From assembly GCA_029747015.1 (NCBI GenBank), contig JAKOGI010000571.1, positions 360,001-424,000 of the forward strand: a DNA stretch of 64,000 nt, read 5' to 3'. Within the stretch, counting starts at the first letter, position 1, and each line of letters begins with the position of its first letter. This document shows, piece after piece, positions 20,408 through 34,704 of this stretch. A model generated the notes under the pieces. The model made no database searches, was not told the origin of the DNA, and was given only the letters and a program-made list of their open reading frames with translations. The position numbers and the translations under genes are program-made. The stretch is from Carnegiea gigantea (Eukaryota; Streptophyta; Magnoliopsida; Caryophyllales; Cactaceae).

Positions 20408-23400
20408 ATAACAAAATATACTATTAATGTAAAGTTACTTACTAGATCTTATAGTTTATACTGGAAATTTTAATATCAACATAATATATTGATAGTATTT
20501 ATGCATATTTCTTATGGCTATGTCTTTTTTGTTTCTAAAAATAAAGCATATTTCATAGTTTGTGCTTGACATTATGCTTTTATAGATATTTTGATATTCT
20601 AAATTGAGTGACATGCAAATCTAAATTTTAAAATTTATAAATATTTGAACTATAATATTTATTAACTTGTGTTTGCCTCACTTAATTTCCAAGTTTCCAT
20701 CCACTTTTTACTGACGAACAAATAATTAAAAGAAAATTTAAAAGATATCAATTAGTCAACTAGTATTGGTCCCATATTTTGCTTCCCTCTCAGACTATGT
20801 TTACAAAATCAAAATCCAAAAATTGCCTCCACACATTTCATTGACGTCCTTCGCTTTTATTTCTTGGGTCGTTCCACCTAATTCCTTAGAAACCCTGGAC
20901 CCCCCCTTTAGCAACTTCTTTGTCATCGTGCCACTGCCCACACTGTCCTCTCCCCCCTTGCTCTTTGCCTATTTTGATTCTTTTCTTTGCTGAAGTTAGT
21001 GGTGAACAAGATTCTCGGGTGCCCTAGAACTATTCGGAACCAATCAAATGATTCCAGTTCTAGTGCCTAAAAGAAGAACTAGTCCAATCAATTCCAGTTC
21101 CTAAAAAAAATCCGATACTAGAACTTGGAATAGGTTTAGAGAGAGGAAAATGAATAATTTTTTAATTTTTTACTCACTTTTCTTTTGTTTCTCTACTCTT
21201 TCTATTTTATTTTTTTCCCTTATAAATGACTCTCCAAATACTAAATTTAATGCAATATTAGTTAATTTCTACTGTTAATTAAAGAATGAATTATTATATA
21301 TTTCATGTACTTAAGATTAAAAAATTACAAACATAATGATTTAACTTTCGTTTTTTGTGCAAAGATAGAAGATAAAAGTATTTAGGAAAAGATTAAACAC
21401 CCCCTCCCGAACTCCAAATAAATAAAAAAATTAATTTATTAGGTAGCAAAATTTTTGCATTAAACATGGCGAGTCTCCTAAAATTAGAACCGAAATTTAA
21501 GGCTCAATTTCTGGATCCTAAAAATTAGGGACTGGTAATTTAAAGCTGAGATTCAACTTGTCAGTGAGGTCGTCCCTACAACAAAGTCGTCTGTACACTT
21601 GAGTGGGCCCAGAAACTTGCAATACTATTCTTGGGGCCTGCAATGATCCCAAACAACCGACATGTTGCCTAAACCATGGCTATTAAATATAAAATTGAGA
21701 TGTAAAAAGAGAAACAAAATTACATAAGTAATTGAATTGGAAAAGAATTCACCTCATGTGTATAAATATTTTTAAATGTCTGCATACTTTAATTTCACCA
21801 CTCCCACCCAAATCTGAGAAGCAACCCGATTCTCAGGCCTAACTAGGCCTGAAAAATGCGTTAATTCAATTGAATTCAGTTCAAATTAAAATAGACTCGG
21901 TTCATATACTAGTTAGACAATTTTGGTTTAAATTTAAGTTGAATTCTGGTTAACTTTGGCTACAATTATGTTTAGATTATTGGATTTTGATTTGGTTTCA
22001 AGTACAACTTAAATTAAGTTTGGATTTGAAAAACTTCAAGTGAAACCTATTCGAGTCAATTTTGATTTTGGTTAGTCTTGGCAGTGGGTTCAAGTCAACC
22101 GTGGGTCGAGTAGCAATCGAATAACGTTTAAATTTTAATCGAGTTGTTTTTAAGTTGCCTTTAGATTCTCAAATAGGACATTATCTTAAATTAGGTATGT
22201 CACATGGGCCTTCAATTTCGCATGGGCCTAAAGCCTCAAAACCTTTATGGCTTCTATACAATATGAGGCATGGTACATCATAACTGTTGTTTTTGAGTTG
22301 TAAAAAACTCACGTTATTAATTTATTATTTACTTATTTTGATTTATAGGACCTACAAATAATAGTACAATACAGTTACAATATAACTGGGGATGGGGAAT
22401 CAAACTATGAACTAATATATCCAGAGCCTCCATCTTAACCACTAAGCCAGATTTCATTGGCTAACTACTTTTATATGCCTTAATTGATGATTGATATTAG
22501 TGTATGATCATCATCAATTTAGGTGAGCATGGATTTTTTATGATCAGAAATAGAGGAAGTTATAAGAGATAAACTAAGTCAAATTAACCTGTATTTAACA
22601 AATCAATCAACTCATTTGGAGTTACATTGACTATAAATTTAAAATAAGACTGAATTGATTCAAACAAATTTGACGTAATAAGTCATACGACCCTGATCAA
22701 ACTTTGTTCTCATAGATTAAAAAGAAAAGTCGAGACTAAGTTGAGTCGTATTTAAGCAACCACTTCAACCTAATTCAAACCTATATTGACTCTAAATTTG
22801 AAATAAAGGGTCAATTCGATTAGACAAATTAGAATTGGGAGGACCCTATTGAACTTGATCCAGTTGAATTAGACAACATATACATCGTTGAGCATTATTA
22901 TTGCCCCAAGAACCTTAACCTATCACCTTATGTATCGTGCATGGTATAGCAAGTTTAGTTATGCGTTTCAACAACATTAATTCAGATGCCATAAAGAAAT
23001 GCGACATTCTGTTAAATTTTTTTGTATCAAGTAGGCGATAAAGAAAAAGTCATGCACATACATGCTCAAGCTCTTTAATTTTATCAATGTGGTATAACAC
23101 CAACTTTCATATTTTTTGTATTTTATCAATATGGGATAACAATACCTACTTTCATACTCGAACACATTCCTTAATATACTTTGCCATCAGTTAGTTGTGG
23201 TTAGCTTTACTTAGGATTGTCCAATCTTATGTTTTGGTTTGTTATGATTATCATTGAATGAGTTAGTGCTAACAATATCGTGTACACTTTAGAACAATGA
23301 TGCTTCCTCCATATTTGTATTTTTTTACAAGGTCAGTTTTTTTCCACTTATCATAAGTATTTAGCAGCATAAATTAGAACTGATTAGCACCAATCAGCAC

Positions 23401-23670
23401 TCATCAGCACTCATCTGCACTTTTGATCAGTTGAAAAGAGCATGTCCATACTTTATCACTAATATGCAAATATTTTAATTATTTATGTAAGAACAAGTTT
23501 ATGACATTTTGTATTGAATTTCTTAAGTATAGCCATCTACATTAATCTAAAGTATAGAGTGAAGAAGATAGTACTTGCTCTAGGTGTAAGTTATCAGTTA
23601 TGATAAATTATAGTAATTACTAAGCTTGTGTCAATTATGATATATTCATGATGTTTGTGTCAACAAAATT
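20408..23670. repeat. Array unit 4
   Basis: An uninterrupted unit of about 3263 bp, with the SINE-like segment at 22318-22470. Its markers (AGTATTTAGGAAAAG, GAGATTCAACTTGTC) group it with units 1 and 3. Confidence 0.85.
22318..22470 (-). mobile_element. tRNA-derived SINE-like segment (unit 4)
   Basis: A box TGGCTTAGTGG at 22439-22449 and TTTGATTCCCC near 22393-22404 on the minus strand. Same tail as in unit 1. Confidence 0.58.
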
Positions 23671-24198
23671 ACAATAAAATTTGCTATTAATGTCAACAGA
23701 AGTTATGTACTAGATCTTATAGTGTATACTGGAAATTTTAATACCTACATAATATGCTAATAGTATTTATGCATATGTCTTATGGATATTTATTTTTCTT
23801 ATTCTAAAAATAAAGCATATTTCATAGTTTGCGCATGACATTATACTTTTATAGATATTTTGATATTTTAAATTGAGTGACATGCAAATTAAAATTTTAA
23901 AATTTATAAATATTTGTACTATGATATATATTAACTTCCATTTGTCTTGTTTAATTTCTAAATTCCCATCCACTTTTTACTCATGAACAAATAATCATAA
24001 TAAAATTTAAAAGACATCAATTAGTCAACCAGTGTTGGCCCTATATTTTGCTTCCCTTGTAGGCTTTGTTTACAAAATCAAAATTGAAAAATTGCCTCCT
24101 ACATTTTGTTGAGGTCCTTCCCTTTCATTTCTTGGGATGTTCCTCCCATTTACTCACAAACCCTTGACCCCCATCCACCAACTACTTCGTCATCGCAC

Positions 24199-25437
24199 TG
24201 TTGGCCGATTCGACCGCAAGCTATCGGGTTATGTTCCCTCAACATAGGATAAACAAATCAAAATTTGAGATAGAAATTAAACTATTGTACTATCTAATCT
24301 AATGGATAAATAATTAGGAAATTATACAAAATAAACAATCCCTTAATTCATGTATCAATCAAACACTTCTTTCTCAATTGGTTGTTTTAAAATCAACAAT
24401 CGAAATATCACAACCTGCTTTCAAGGTAAAGTGAAATACCATAATCTCACCAATTACTATTTCTCAAAGACTCTTAATATGTTTAGATTCATTAAGCATG
24501 CAAATATCAAATTCGTGGTTTCTCAATTGGTGTGGCTTTCTCAAGAATCCACACAATCAAGTCAAATTCTAAGGTTCCAGTATCGAATTTCACCTATCAG
24601 TTCTTCACTGAATACCCAAAACATGTAAGAAAGTGATCAAATTTCTCACATGAAAATAAACATTTAAGATTTGATAAAACAATTCAACAAATTGCAAAGT
24701 GCCAAAAGATATCAACACAAGATTGAGAAATTAACTAGTACTTTCATAAATTCAAGATCAAAACAACAAATAATAATCTAAATTACAAAACATAAATGGT
24801 AAAATGAGAAAAGAGAAGAGAAGGGAAGAGAATTGTTCAACCAAAATCGCGGTTGAGCTATTGTTGCAAACCCGAGTTGGAATCCTTGTAAATCTCTACT
24901 GCAGTTCGGTTTCTCTTATTCTAGTCTAAATCTAAATCCTAATCTAGATGATGAATATTGAAGAATGGAATTGAATGGGTGTCAATGAAAGCAATAAAAC
25001 AGGGCTTTTCTTGCTAAAATCAAGTCTGCCAAACCGTCCAAACGTTTGGAGCACAAAAAGCCGCAAAGAAATCCACCAGCTTCGAGAGAACAAAGCTCAC
25101 CATGACCTATCCATGGTGGCCACTACCACACTCGTTCTCTCTTGTTTTCTCTGCTGCTTCTTCCTGGAACCTCCTGTATTGCGGTATGGGCCACGCTATG
25201 TCTATATTGGGTGTCTTTAGGCCTCTTTTACTAACTTCTTTGACCCATAAGGCCTCAAAATCTTTATTGTACCATCATGCTTTGGGTTCACAAGATCAAA
25301 ATCTGCGAACACTTCTCAAACAAGCGAAACCAAGCATACCAATAGAAATAGGGGCACAAATCATACAATCAAGCACATTAATCCCCTAGAATGACCCCAA
25401 ACACTCGTAAAATCCTATACAAATATGACACTCATCA
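24199..25437 (-). mobile_element. Solo LTR, 1239 bp, Athila-like by its start
   Basis: On the minus strand it begins TGATGAGTGTCATATTTG and ends GGCCAACA. It is flanked by CGCAC (24194-24198) and CCCAC (25438-25442), a 5-bp target duplication with one mismatch, and by continuous array sequence on both sides. No PBS, PPT or coding region is inside, so this is a recombined solo LTR. The TGATGAGTGYCATATTT start resembles Athila-type Ty3/gypsy LTRs from memory; that lineage is inference. Confidence 0.8.
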
Positions 25438-26821
25438 CCCACATTGTCCTCTCGCCCCCTGGTTCTTTGCCTACTTTGATTCTTTCCTTTAGCTGAAATT
25501 AGTGGTGAACAATATTTTCAGGTACCTTGGAACCTATTTGAAATCAGTCAAATGATTCCAGTTCTAGCTCTTAAAATAGAGAAACTAGTCCAATTGGTTC
25601 CGATTCTTAAAAAAATATCCGAAACCAGAAGCCAGAATCAGTTTAGAGAGAGGAAAATGAATTTTTTAAAATTTTTTACTAAACTTTCTTTTGTTTCTCT
25701 ATTATTTTTCCATTTGATTTTTTTTCCTTATAATCAACTCTCCAAATACTGAATTTAATACAATATCAATTAATTTCTATCTCTTATTCAAGAATGAATT
25801 ACTATATTTTTCAAGCACTTAAGATTAAAAAAATACAAACTTAATAAGTTAATGTTCATTTTTTGTGTAAAGATAGAAGATGAAGGTATATTGGAAAAAC
25901 ATCAAACACGTCCTCTCCAACTCCAAATAAATGAAAAAACGTAATTTATTAGGTGGTAAAATTTCAACATTCGACATGGTGGGTATCCTAAGATTAGAAC
26001 CGGAACCTAAGTTCGAGCTCTGGTTCCTAAAAATTTAGGAGCTAGTAATTTAATGCCGAGACAATTAAACTCGTCATTGTGCTCGCTTCTCCATCAAAGT
26101 CGTCTCTGCACTTGAGCGAGGCTAGAAACTTGCAATGCTATTCTTTGGCCCCGCAATGATCCCAAATGACTGACATGTTGTGCAAAACATAGCATTTAAA
26201 TATAAAATTCAGATGTGAAAAGAGAGAAACAAAATTACATACGTAATTAAATTGGAAAAGAATTCATCTCACTTATTTAAGTATTTTCAAATGTCTGCAT
26301 CCTTTAATTTCACCTCCCCAATCTGAGAAGCAACCCATTGCCTCCCGTAACTGGGCCTAAAAGATGCATCCATTTATTAGAATTTAGTTCAAATTAAAAT
26401 AGGTTTAGCTCATATACTAGTCAAATAATTTCAGTTTAAATTTGGGTTCAATGCAGGTTAACTTGGGATACAATTATGTTCATATTATTGGTTTTTGATT
26501 TGGTTTCAACTATAGCTTAAGTTAAGTTTGGATATGAAAAACTTCAAGTCAATCCTATTCAACTCAATTTTGATTTAGGTAGGTTTTGGTTGTGGGTTCA
26601 AGTCAACCCTAACCCGAGTAGAAATCGCATAGAATCGAAATTTTGATCGAGTTACTGTCAACTTGCCTTTAGATTCTCAAGTAGGACATTATATCAAATT
26701 AGTTATCTCACATGGGCCTTCAATTCGGCATGGGCCTAAAGCCGTAAAACGTTGATGGCTTCTATATAATATTATGTGCGGTACTTCACAACCTCTCTTT
26801 TTGGGTTGTCGAAAAGCTAGC

Positions 26822-26970
26822 TTTATTTATTTATTTGTTTACTTGTTTTAATTTATAAGAGTCAATAGTACAATGCAATTATAATATAATAGAGGGCAAG
26901 GGAATCAAACTACGACCTAACATATCCAGAGCCTCTATCTTAACCACTAAGCCAAGATTTCATTGACTGA
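26822..26970 (-). mobile_element. tRNA-derived SINE-like segment (unit 5)
   Basis: A box TGGCTTAGTGG at 26944-26954 with TTTGATTCCC near 26900-26910 on the minus strand. The A/T tail includes interrupted TAAA repeats. Confidence 0.58.
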
Positions 26971-28236
26971 CCCACTTTTACATGCCTTAATTGATGATTG
27001 ATATTAGTGCATGGTCATCATTAATTTAGGTGAGCATATATTTTCTATGATTAAAAACAATGGAAGTTATCAGAGATAAACAAAGTTAAATTGACCAGTA
27101 TTTAACTAATCAATTTAACTTCTTTGGACTTACATTAACGCTAAATTTAAAATGAGACCGAATTGATTCAAACAAATTTGATGTGATATGTCAGACGACC
27201 CCTATCAAACTTATTCACATAGATTGAAAAGAGACGTCGAGACTAAGTGGAGTCGCATTTAGGCAACCACTTCAACCTAATTCAAACCTATATTAACTCT
27301 AAATTTGAAATAAGGAAAAGTTGCATTTGACAAATTAGAATTGGGAGGACCCCTATTGAACTTGATCCAATTGAATTAGACAACATAGACCTCATTGCCC
27401 ATGATTATTGCCCGAAGGTCCTTAACGTATCGCCTCATATATCTTTCATGGTACAACAAGATTAGTCATGAGTTTCAACAACATTAATTCAGACACCATA
27501 AAGAAATGCGACATTCTGTTAAATTTGTTTATATTAATTGGGCAAAAATAAAGAGTCATGCACAGAAGCTCAAATGAGGTTTTAACCCAAAACTTATTGG
27601 CAATGGGTGGAGTAACTCACAAACTTATATACATGATCAAGCCCTTTAATTTTATCAATGTGGTATAACACTCACTTTCATATTATTTGTATTTTATCAA
27701 TATAGGACAACAATACCCACTTACGTACTCTGACAAATTCATTGATGCACTTTAACATCGGTTAGTTCTACTCAACTTTACTTAGGATTGTCCAATCTTA
27801 TGTTATGGTTTGTTATGATTATGAGTTAATAAGGCAGTGCTAGCAATATTGTGTACAATTTGGATCAACAATGCTTCCTCCATATTTGTATTTTGCTATA
27901 GGGTCTATTCTTTTCAACATATCATAAGTACTCAGTAGCTCCGATCAGCACTGATTAGCACCCATCAGCACTCATCTGCACTTATAATAAGTTGAAAAGA
28001 GTATGTCTATACTTTAAACACTAATATGGAAATATTTTAATTATTTATGCAAGAATGAGTTTTTGACCTTTTGCATTGAAATTCTTAAGTAAGTATAACC
28101 ACCTACATTAATCTCAAGTATGGAGTCAAAAAGATACTACGTGCTCTACGTGTAAGTTATAAGTTATGATAAATTAGAGTAATAGCTAAGCTCGTATCAA
28201 TTATGAGATATTCAAGGTATTAGTGTCTACAAAATT

Positions 28237-31200
28237 ACACAAAATGTGCTATTAATGTCAACATGGGTTACATACAAGCTCTTATAATTTATACTGGAAA
28301 TTTTAATATCAACATAGCATACTAATAGTATTTATGCATATGTCTTTCGGCTATGTACTTTTCTTGTTCTGAAAATTAAGCATTTTTCATACATTTGGCA
28401 TGATGTTATACTTTTATAGATATTTTGATATTCTAAATTGAGTGACATGCAAATCAAAATTATAAAATTTATAAATATTTGAACTACAATATTTATTAAC
28501 TTGCATATGCCTTGCTTAATGTCTAAATTTCCGTCCACTTTTACTTGTGAACAAATAATCATAGCAAAATCTAAAAGATATCAATTAGTCAACTAATGTT
28601 GGTCCCTTCTTTTGCTTCCCTCTTGGGCTTTGTTTACAAAATCAAAATGCGAAAATTGCCTCCCACATGTTATTGGGTTCCTTCCCTTTTATTTGTTGGG
28701 CTGTCCTCCCCCCCAGTTACTCACAAACCCTCGACCCCCATTTACCAACGACTTCATCATCGTGCCGCCGCCGCACTCTCTCTTTCTCTCTCCCTCTATC
28801 TCCCCCTTCCCCCATTGTTGTTTGCCTACTGTGCTTCTTTCCTGTAGCTGAGACTAGCAGGGAACAAGACTTTTGGGTACCATGGAACGTATTTGGAACC
28901 GGTCAAATGGTTTCACTTCAAGCTCCTAAACAAAAGGAACTGGTACAATTGATTCCGACTCTCAAAAAAAATAGCCAAAACCGAAACCTGGCACTGATTT
29001 AGAGAGAGGAAATGAATAATTTTTAAAATTTTTGGCGGACTTTTCTTTTGTTTCTCTGTTATTTTTCTATTCTATTTTGTTCCTTGTAATTCACTTTCCA
29101 AATACTAAATTTAACGTGATATTGGTTAATTTCTACCACTTATTCAGGAATGAATTATTATGTTTTTCAAGTACTTAAGATTTAAAAAATACGAACTTAA
29201 TAAGTCAACTTTCATTTTTTTTTTTTTGTAAAGATAAACGATTAAGGTATATTGGAAAAGATTAAAAGGCTTCTCTCCAGCTCCAAATAAATAAAAAAAT
29301 AATTCATTGGTGCTAAAATTTCAACATTAGGCATGACGAGTACCCTAAAGTCAAAATTGTGCTCGTCTATACATCAAAGTCATCTCTACACTTGAGTGGG
29401 GCTAGAAACCTGCGATGTTGTTCTCTAGGCATGCAATGATCTCAAACGACTGAAATATTGTCTAAAACATAACATTTAAACATAAACTTGAGATGTGAAA
29501 AGAGAGAAACAAAATTGCATAAGTAATTAAATTGGAAAAGAATTCAGTTTAATTATTTAAATATTTTCAAGTGTTTGCCTTTTTTAATTTCACCTTCGTA
29601 ATCTGAGAAGCAACCCCATTGTTTCCCCTACCTAGGCCTGAAAATGTGTCAATTCATTTGAATTGAATTCAAATTAAAATAGGCTTAGTTCAGGTACTAG
29701 TCGAACAATTTTGGTTTAAATTTAGGTTCAATTCGGGTTAAGTCCGGATGCAATTATGTTCAGGTAAGTGGATTTCAATTTGGTTTCAACTACAACTTAA
29801 GTTAAGCTTGAATTTGAAAAACTTCAACTGAAGCCTATTTCAGTCAATTTTGATTTGGGACGATTTTGGTTGTGGGTTCAAGTCAATCCTGGGTTGACTA
29901 GAAATCAAATAGAGTCTAAATTTTAGTTGAGTTACTTTCAAGTTGCCTTTAGATTCTCAAGTGGGACATTATCTCAAATTAGGTGTCTCCACATGGGCCT
30001 TCAATTTTGCATGGGCTTGAAGCCCTAAAATGTTGATGGCTTCTCTATAAGATTACGCGTGGCACATTAAAACCTCTCTTGTTGGGTTGTAGAAAAGCTC
30101 ACTTTATTTATATATTTGTTTACTTATTTTGATTTATTGGGGTCTCAAATAACACTACAATATGATTGTAATATAATAGAGGGTGTGGTAATCAAACTAT
30201 CTAATATATCCAAAGCCTCCATCTTAACCACTAAGCCAAGATTTCATTGCGTAACCCACTTGTACATGCATGAATTGATGATTGATATTAGTGTATGACC
30301 ATCATCAATTTAGGTGAGCATAGATTTTCTATGATTAAAAAAGGGGCAGTTATGAGAGATAAACCAAGTCAAATTGACCTGTATTTAACTAAATAATTTA
30401 ATTTCTTTAAACTTACATTACCTCTAAATTTAAAATGAGATCGAATTGATTCAAACAAATTTGATGTGATATGTCATATGACCCCTATCAAACTTATTCA
30501 CATAGATTAAAATGAGAAGTTGTAACTAATTTGAGTCATATTCAACCAACCACTTCAACTTAATTCAAACCTATATTGACTCTAAATTTGAAATAAGGAA
30601 AAATTGCATTTGACTAATTAGAATTGGGAAGACCCCTATTGAACTTGATCCAATTGAATTAGACGACAGAGACCTCATTGCGTATGATTATTGCCCGAAG
30701 GTCCTTAACCTATCACCATATATATCTTGCATGGCACAACAAGATTAGTCATGAGTTTCAACAACATTAATTCAGACATCGTAAAGAAATGCGACATTTG
30801 TGTTAAATTTTTTTATATCGATGGGGCCATAAATAAAGAGTCATGCACATAAGCTCAAATGAGTTTTTATCCTAAAAATAATTAGTAATGGGTGGAGTAA
30901 CTCACAAGTTTATATACATGATCAAATCCTTTAATTTTATCAATCTAGTACAACACCTACTTTCATATTATTTGTATATTACAAATATAGGACAACAATT
31001 CCCACTTAACATTGGTTAGTTTTACTCCGCTTTACTTAGGATTGTCCAATCTTATGTTATGCCTTGTTATGATTATGAGTGAACGAGGTAGTGCTAACAA
31101 TATTGTGTACAATTTAGATCAATCATGCTTCCTCCATATTTGTATTTTGCTATAGGTCTGTTCTTTTCAACCTATCATAAGTATTCATCAGCAACGATCA

Positions 31201-31498
31201 ACACTGATTAGTACCAATCGGCACTGATTAGGGCTCATCTGCACTTATCATTAGTTGAAAAGAACATGTCCGTACTTTAAACACTAATATGGAAATATTT
31301 TAATTATTTATGCAAGAATGAGCTTCTGACTTTTTGTGTTGAAGTTCTTAAGTAAGTATAACCACCTACATTAATCTCAAGTGCGGAGTCAAAAAGATAG
31401 TACTTGCTCTAAGTGTAAGTTATAAGTTATGATAAATTAGAGCAATTACTAAGCTCGTGTTAGTTATGGTACATTCAAGATGAGTGTCCACAAAATTA
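28237..31498. repeat. Array unit 6
   Basis: About 3262 bp. A deletion of around 100 bp near 29345 removes the phrase that carries the GAGACAATTAAACTCG marker in unit 5. The SINE-like segment is at 30104-30255. Confidence 0.85.
30104..30255 (-). mobile_element. tRNA-derived SINE-like segment (unit 6)
   Basis: A box TGGCTTAGTGG at 30228-30238. The B-box region (TTTGATTACC) near 30188-30198 has lost one of the conserved C residues. Confidence 0.55.
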
Positions 31499-34400
31499 CC
31501 CCAAAAAAAATGCTATTAATGCAACATAAGTTATATACTAGATCTTATAGTTTATACGAAAAATTTTAATATCAATACAATATATTAATGGTGTATATGC
31601 ATATGCCTTTTGGCTATGTGCTTTTCTTATTCTAAAAATTAAGCATATTTCATAGTTTGGGCATGATATTATATTTTTATAGATATTTTGATATTCTAAA
31701 TTGAGTGACATGCAAATCAAAATTTTAAAATTTATAAATATTTGAACTAAAATATTTATTAACTTGCAATTGCCTTGCTTAATTTCTAAATTTCGATCCC
31801 CTTTTTACTGATGAACAAATAATCATAACAAAATTTAAAAGATAGCAATTAGTCAACTAGTGTTGGTCCCATATTTTGCTTCCCTCTCGAACTTTCTTTA
31901 CAAAATCAAAATTCAAAAATTGCCTCCCACACTTTATTGAGGTCCTTCCCTTTTATTTTTTGGGTCGTCCCCCCTGCAGTTCCTCACAAACCCTTGACCG
32001 CCATTCACTAACTACTTCGTCATCGTGCCACCACCCGCACTCTCTTCTCTCACTCTCTTACTCTCCTCCCTTTGTTCTTTGCCTACTGTGATTATATCCT
32101 TTAGCTGAAATTAGTGGTGAACAAGATTTTCGGGTACCCTGGAACCTATTTGGAACCAGTCACTTCTAGTTTCTAAAAAAGCGGCACTGGTCCAATTGAT
32201 TCCGATTCTCAAAAAAAAAATCTGAAACAATAACCTGGAACCGGTTTAAAGAGAGGGAAAATGAATGATTTTTCTTAATTTTTTACTAACTTTTCTTTTG
32301 TTTCTCTATTGATTTTCTATTTCATTTTTTTTTTCCTTATAATTTACGCTCCAAATAATAAATTTAACAATATATCAATTAATTTCTACCACGTATTCAA
32401 GAATGAATTATTATATTTTTCAAGCACTTACAATTAGAAAAATACAAAGTTAAATAAATTAACTTTCATTTTTTTGTGTAAAGATAGAAGATGAAGGTAT
32501 ATTGAAAAAGATTAAAAACCCCCTCTACAACTCTAAATAAATTAAAAAAATTATTTTAGCAAGTGGTAAAATTTGAACATTAGGACTGACGGTTACCCTA
32601 AAATCAGAACCCGAACTTGAGTTTCTAGGTCTAGTTCCTAAAAATTGGGAGCCGATAATCTAAAGCCGAGATGATTAAACTTGTCACTGTGCTCGTCTAT
32701 ACATCATTGGCATCTCTACACTTGAGTGGGGCCAGAAACTTGCAATGCTGTTCTCCGAGCCCATAATGATCCCAAACGACTAGCATGATGTGAAAAAAGG
32801 GAAACAAAATTACATAAATAATCAAATTGGAAAAGAATTCACCTCACTTATTTAAATACTTTCAAATGTCTGCATCCTTTAATTTCACCTCCCCAATTTG
32901 ACAAGCAATGCCATTGTCTCCCCCAACTAGCCCTGAAGAATGCGCCAATTCATTTGAATTCAGTGCAAATTAAAATAGGCTCAATTCATATACTACTCAA
33001 ACAATTTTGGTTTAAATTTTGGGTCAATTCTGTTTAACTTCGGATGCAATTACATTCAGATTATTGGATTTTTATTTGGTTTCAAGTACAGTTGAGGTTA
33101 AGTTTCGATTTGAACAACTTCAACTGAAGCGTATTCGAGTCAATCTGAGTTGGGTCGATTTTGGTTGTGGGTTCAATTCAAACATAGGTCGACTAGAAAT
33201 CGAATAGAGTCTAAATTTTAATCGAGTTACTTTCTAGTTGCCTTAAGATTCTCTACTAGGACATTATCTCAAATTAAGTATCTCACATAGCTTTTCAATT
33301 TTACATGGGCCTAAAGCACCAAAATTTTGATGGCTTTTGTATATATGCGTGGTACATCACAACCACTCTTTTTTTGGGTTGTAAAAAAGCTCACTTTACT
33401 TATTTGTTTATTGACTTATTTTGATTTCTAAGAGTAGCAAATAATACTACAATACAATTATAATATAATAGAGGATGAGAGAATCAATATCTAGAGCCTC
33501 CATCTTAACCACTAAGCCAAGATTTCGTTGACTAACACACTTTTATATGCCTTAATTGATGATTGACATTAGTGTATGATCATCATCAATTTAGGTCGGC
33601 AAACATTTGCTACGATAAAAAACAGAGGAAGTTATGAGATATAAACTAAGTCATAGTGATTTGTATTTAACGAATTAATTTAACTTCTTTGCACTTACAT
33701 TGACTCTAAATTTAAATGTGACCGAATTGATTCAAAAAAATTCGATGTGATGTGCCATATGACCCAAATCAAACTTATTCACATAGATTAGAAAGAGAAG
33801 TCGTAACTAAGTTGAGTCATATTTAACCGCCACTTCAACCTAATTCAAACCTTATTGACTCTAAATTTGAAATAAGGATTAATTGGATTAGACAAATTAG
33901 AATTGGGAGGGCTCCCATTCAACTCGATCCAACTGAATTAGACAACATAGACCTCGTTGGGTATGATTATTGCCTCAAGGTCCTTAACCTATCGCCTCAT
34001 ATATCTTGCATGGTATAACAAGAATAGTCATGAATTTCAACAACATTAATTCAGACACCATAAAGAAATGCAACATTCTATTAAATTTTTGTGTATCAAT
34101 TGGGCCATAAATAAAGAGTCACGTGGATAACCTCAAATGATGTTGTAACCTAAAACCAATTGGTAATGGATGGAGTAACCCACGAGCTTATATACAAGAT
34201 CAAGCCCTTTAATATTATCAAGCCCACTTTCGTACTCCGACGCGTTCCTTGATGTACTTTACCATTGGTTAGTTTTACCCAACTTTGCTTAGAATTGTCT
34301 AATCTTATGAGGTAGTGCTAACAATATTTTGCTTCCTCCATATTTGTATTTTGTTATGAGGTCTATTCTTTTTAACTTATCATAAGTACTCATCAGCAAC

Positions 34401-34704
34401 GATCAATGTTGATTAGCCCCAATTAGCACTGATCAACACTCATCTGCACTTATGATCAGTTGAAAAAAACATGTCCATACTTTAAAAACTAATACGGAAA
34501 GATTTCAATTATTTATGTAAGAATGAGTTTCTAACTTTTTGTGTTGAAATTCTTAAGTAGATGTAACCACCTGCATTAATCTCAAGTATGGAGTCAAAAA
34601 GATAATACTTGCTCTAGGTGTAAGTTATAAGTCATGATAAATTAAAGTAATTACTAAGCTCTTGTAAATTATGGTATATTCAAGATGTCAGTGTTAACTA
34701 AATT
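31499..34704. repeat. Array unit 7
   Basis: About 3206 bp. The SINE-like segment at 33393-33535 keeps its A box but has lost the sequence between the B-box region and the next block, so its pol III promoter looks damaged. Confidence 0.85.
33393..33535 (-). mobile_element. tRNA-derived SINE-like segment (unit 7), B box damaged
   Basis: A box TGGCTTAGTGG at 33509-33519. About 13 bases next to the B box are missing compared with the other copies. Confidence 0.52.

Larger units (their letters stand above)
23671..28236. repeat. Array unit 5, split by a solo LTR
   Basis: Unit sequence occupies 23671-24198 and 25443-28236, with a 1239 bp solo LTR between. Without it the unit is about 3.32 kb. Markers GGTATATTGGAAAA and GAGACAATTAAACTCG group it with units 6-8. 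The SINE-like segment is at 26822-26970. Confidence 0.87.
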
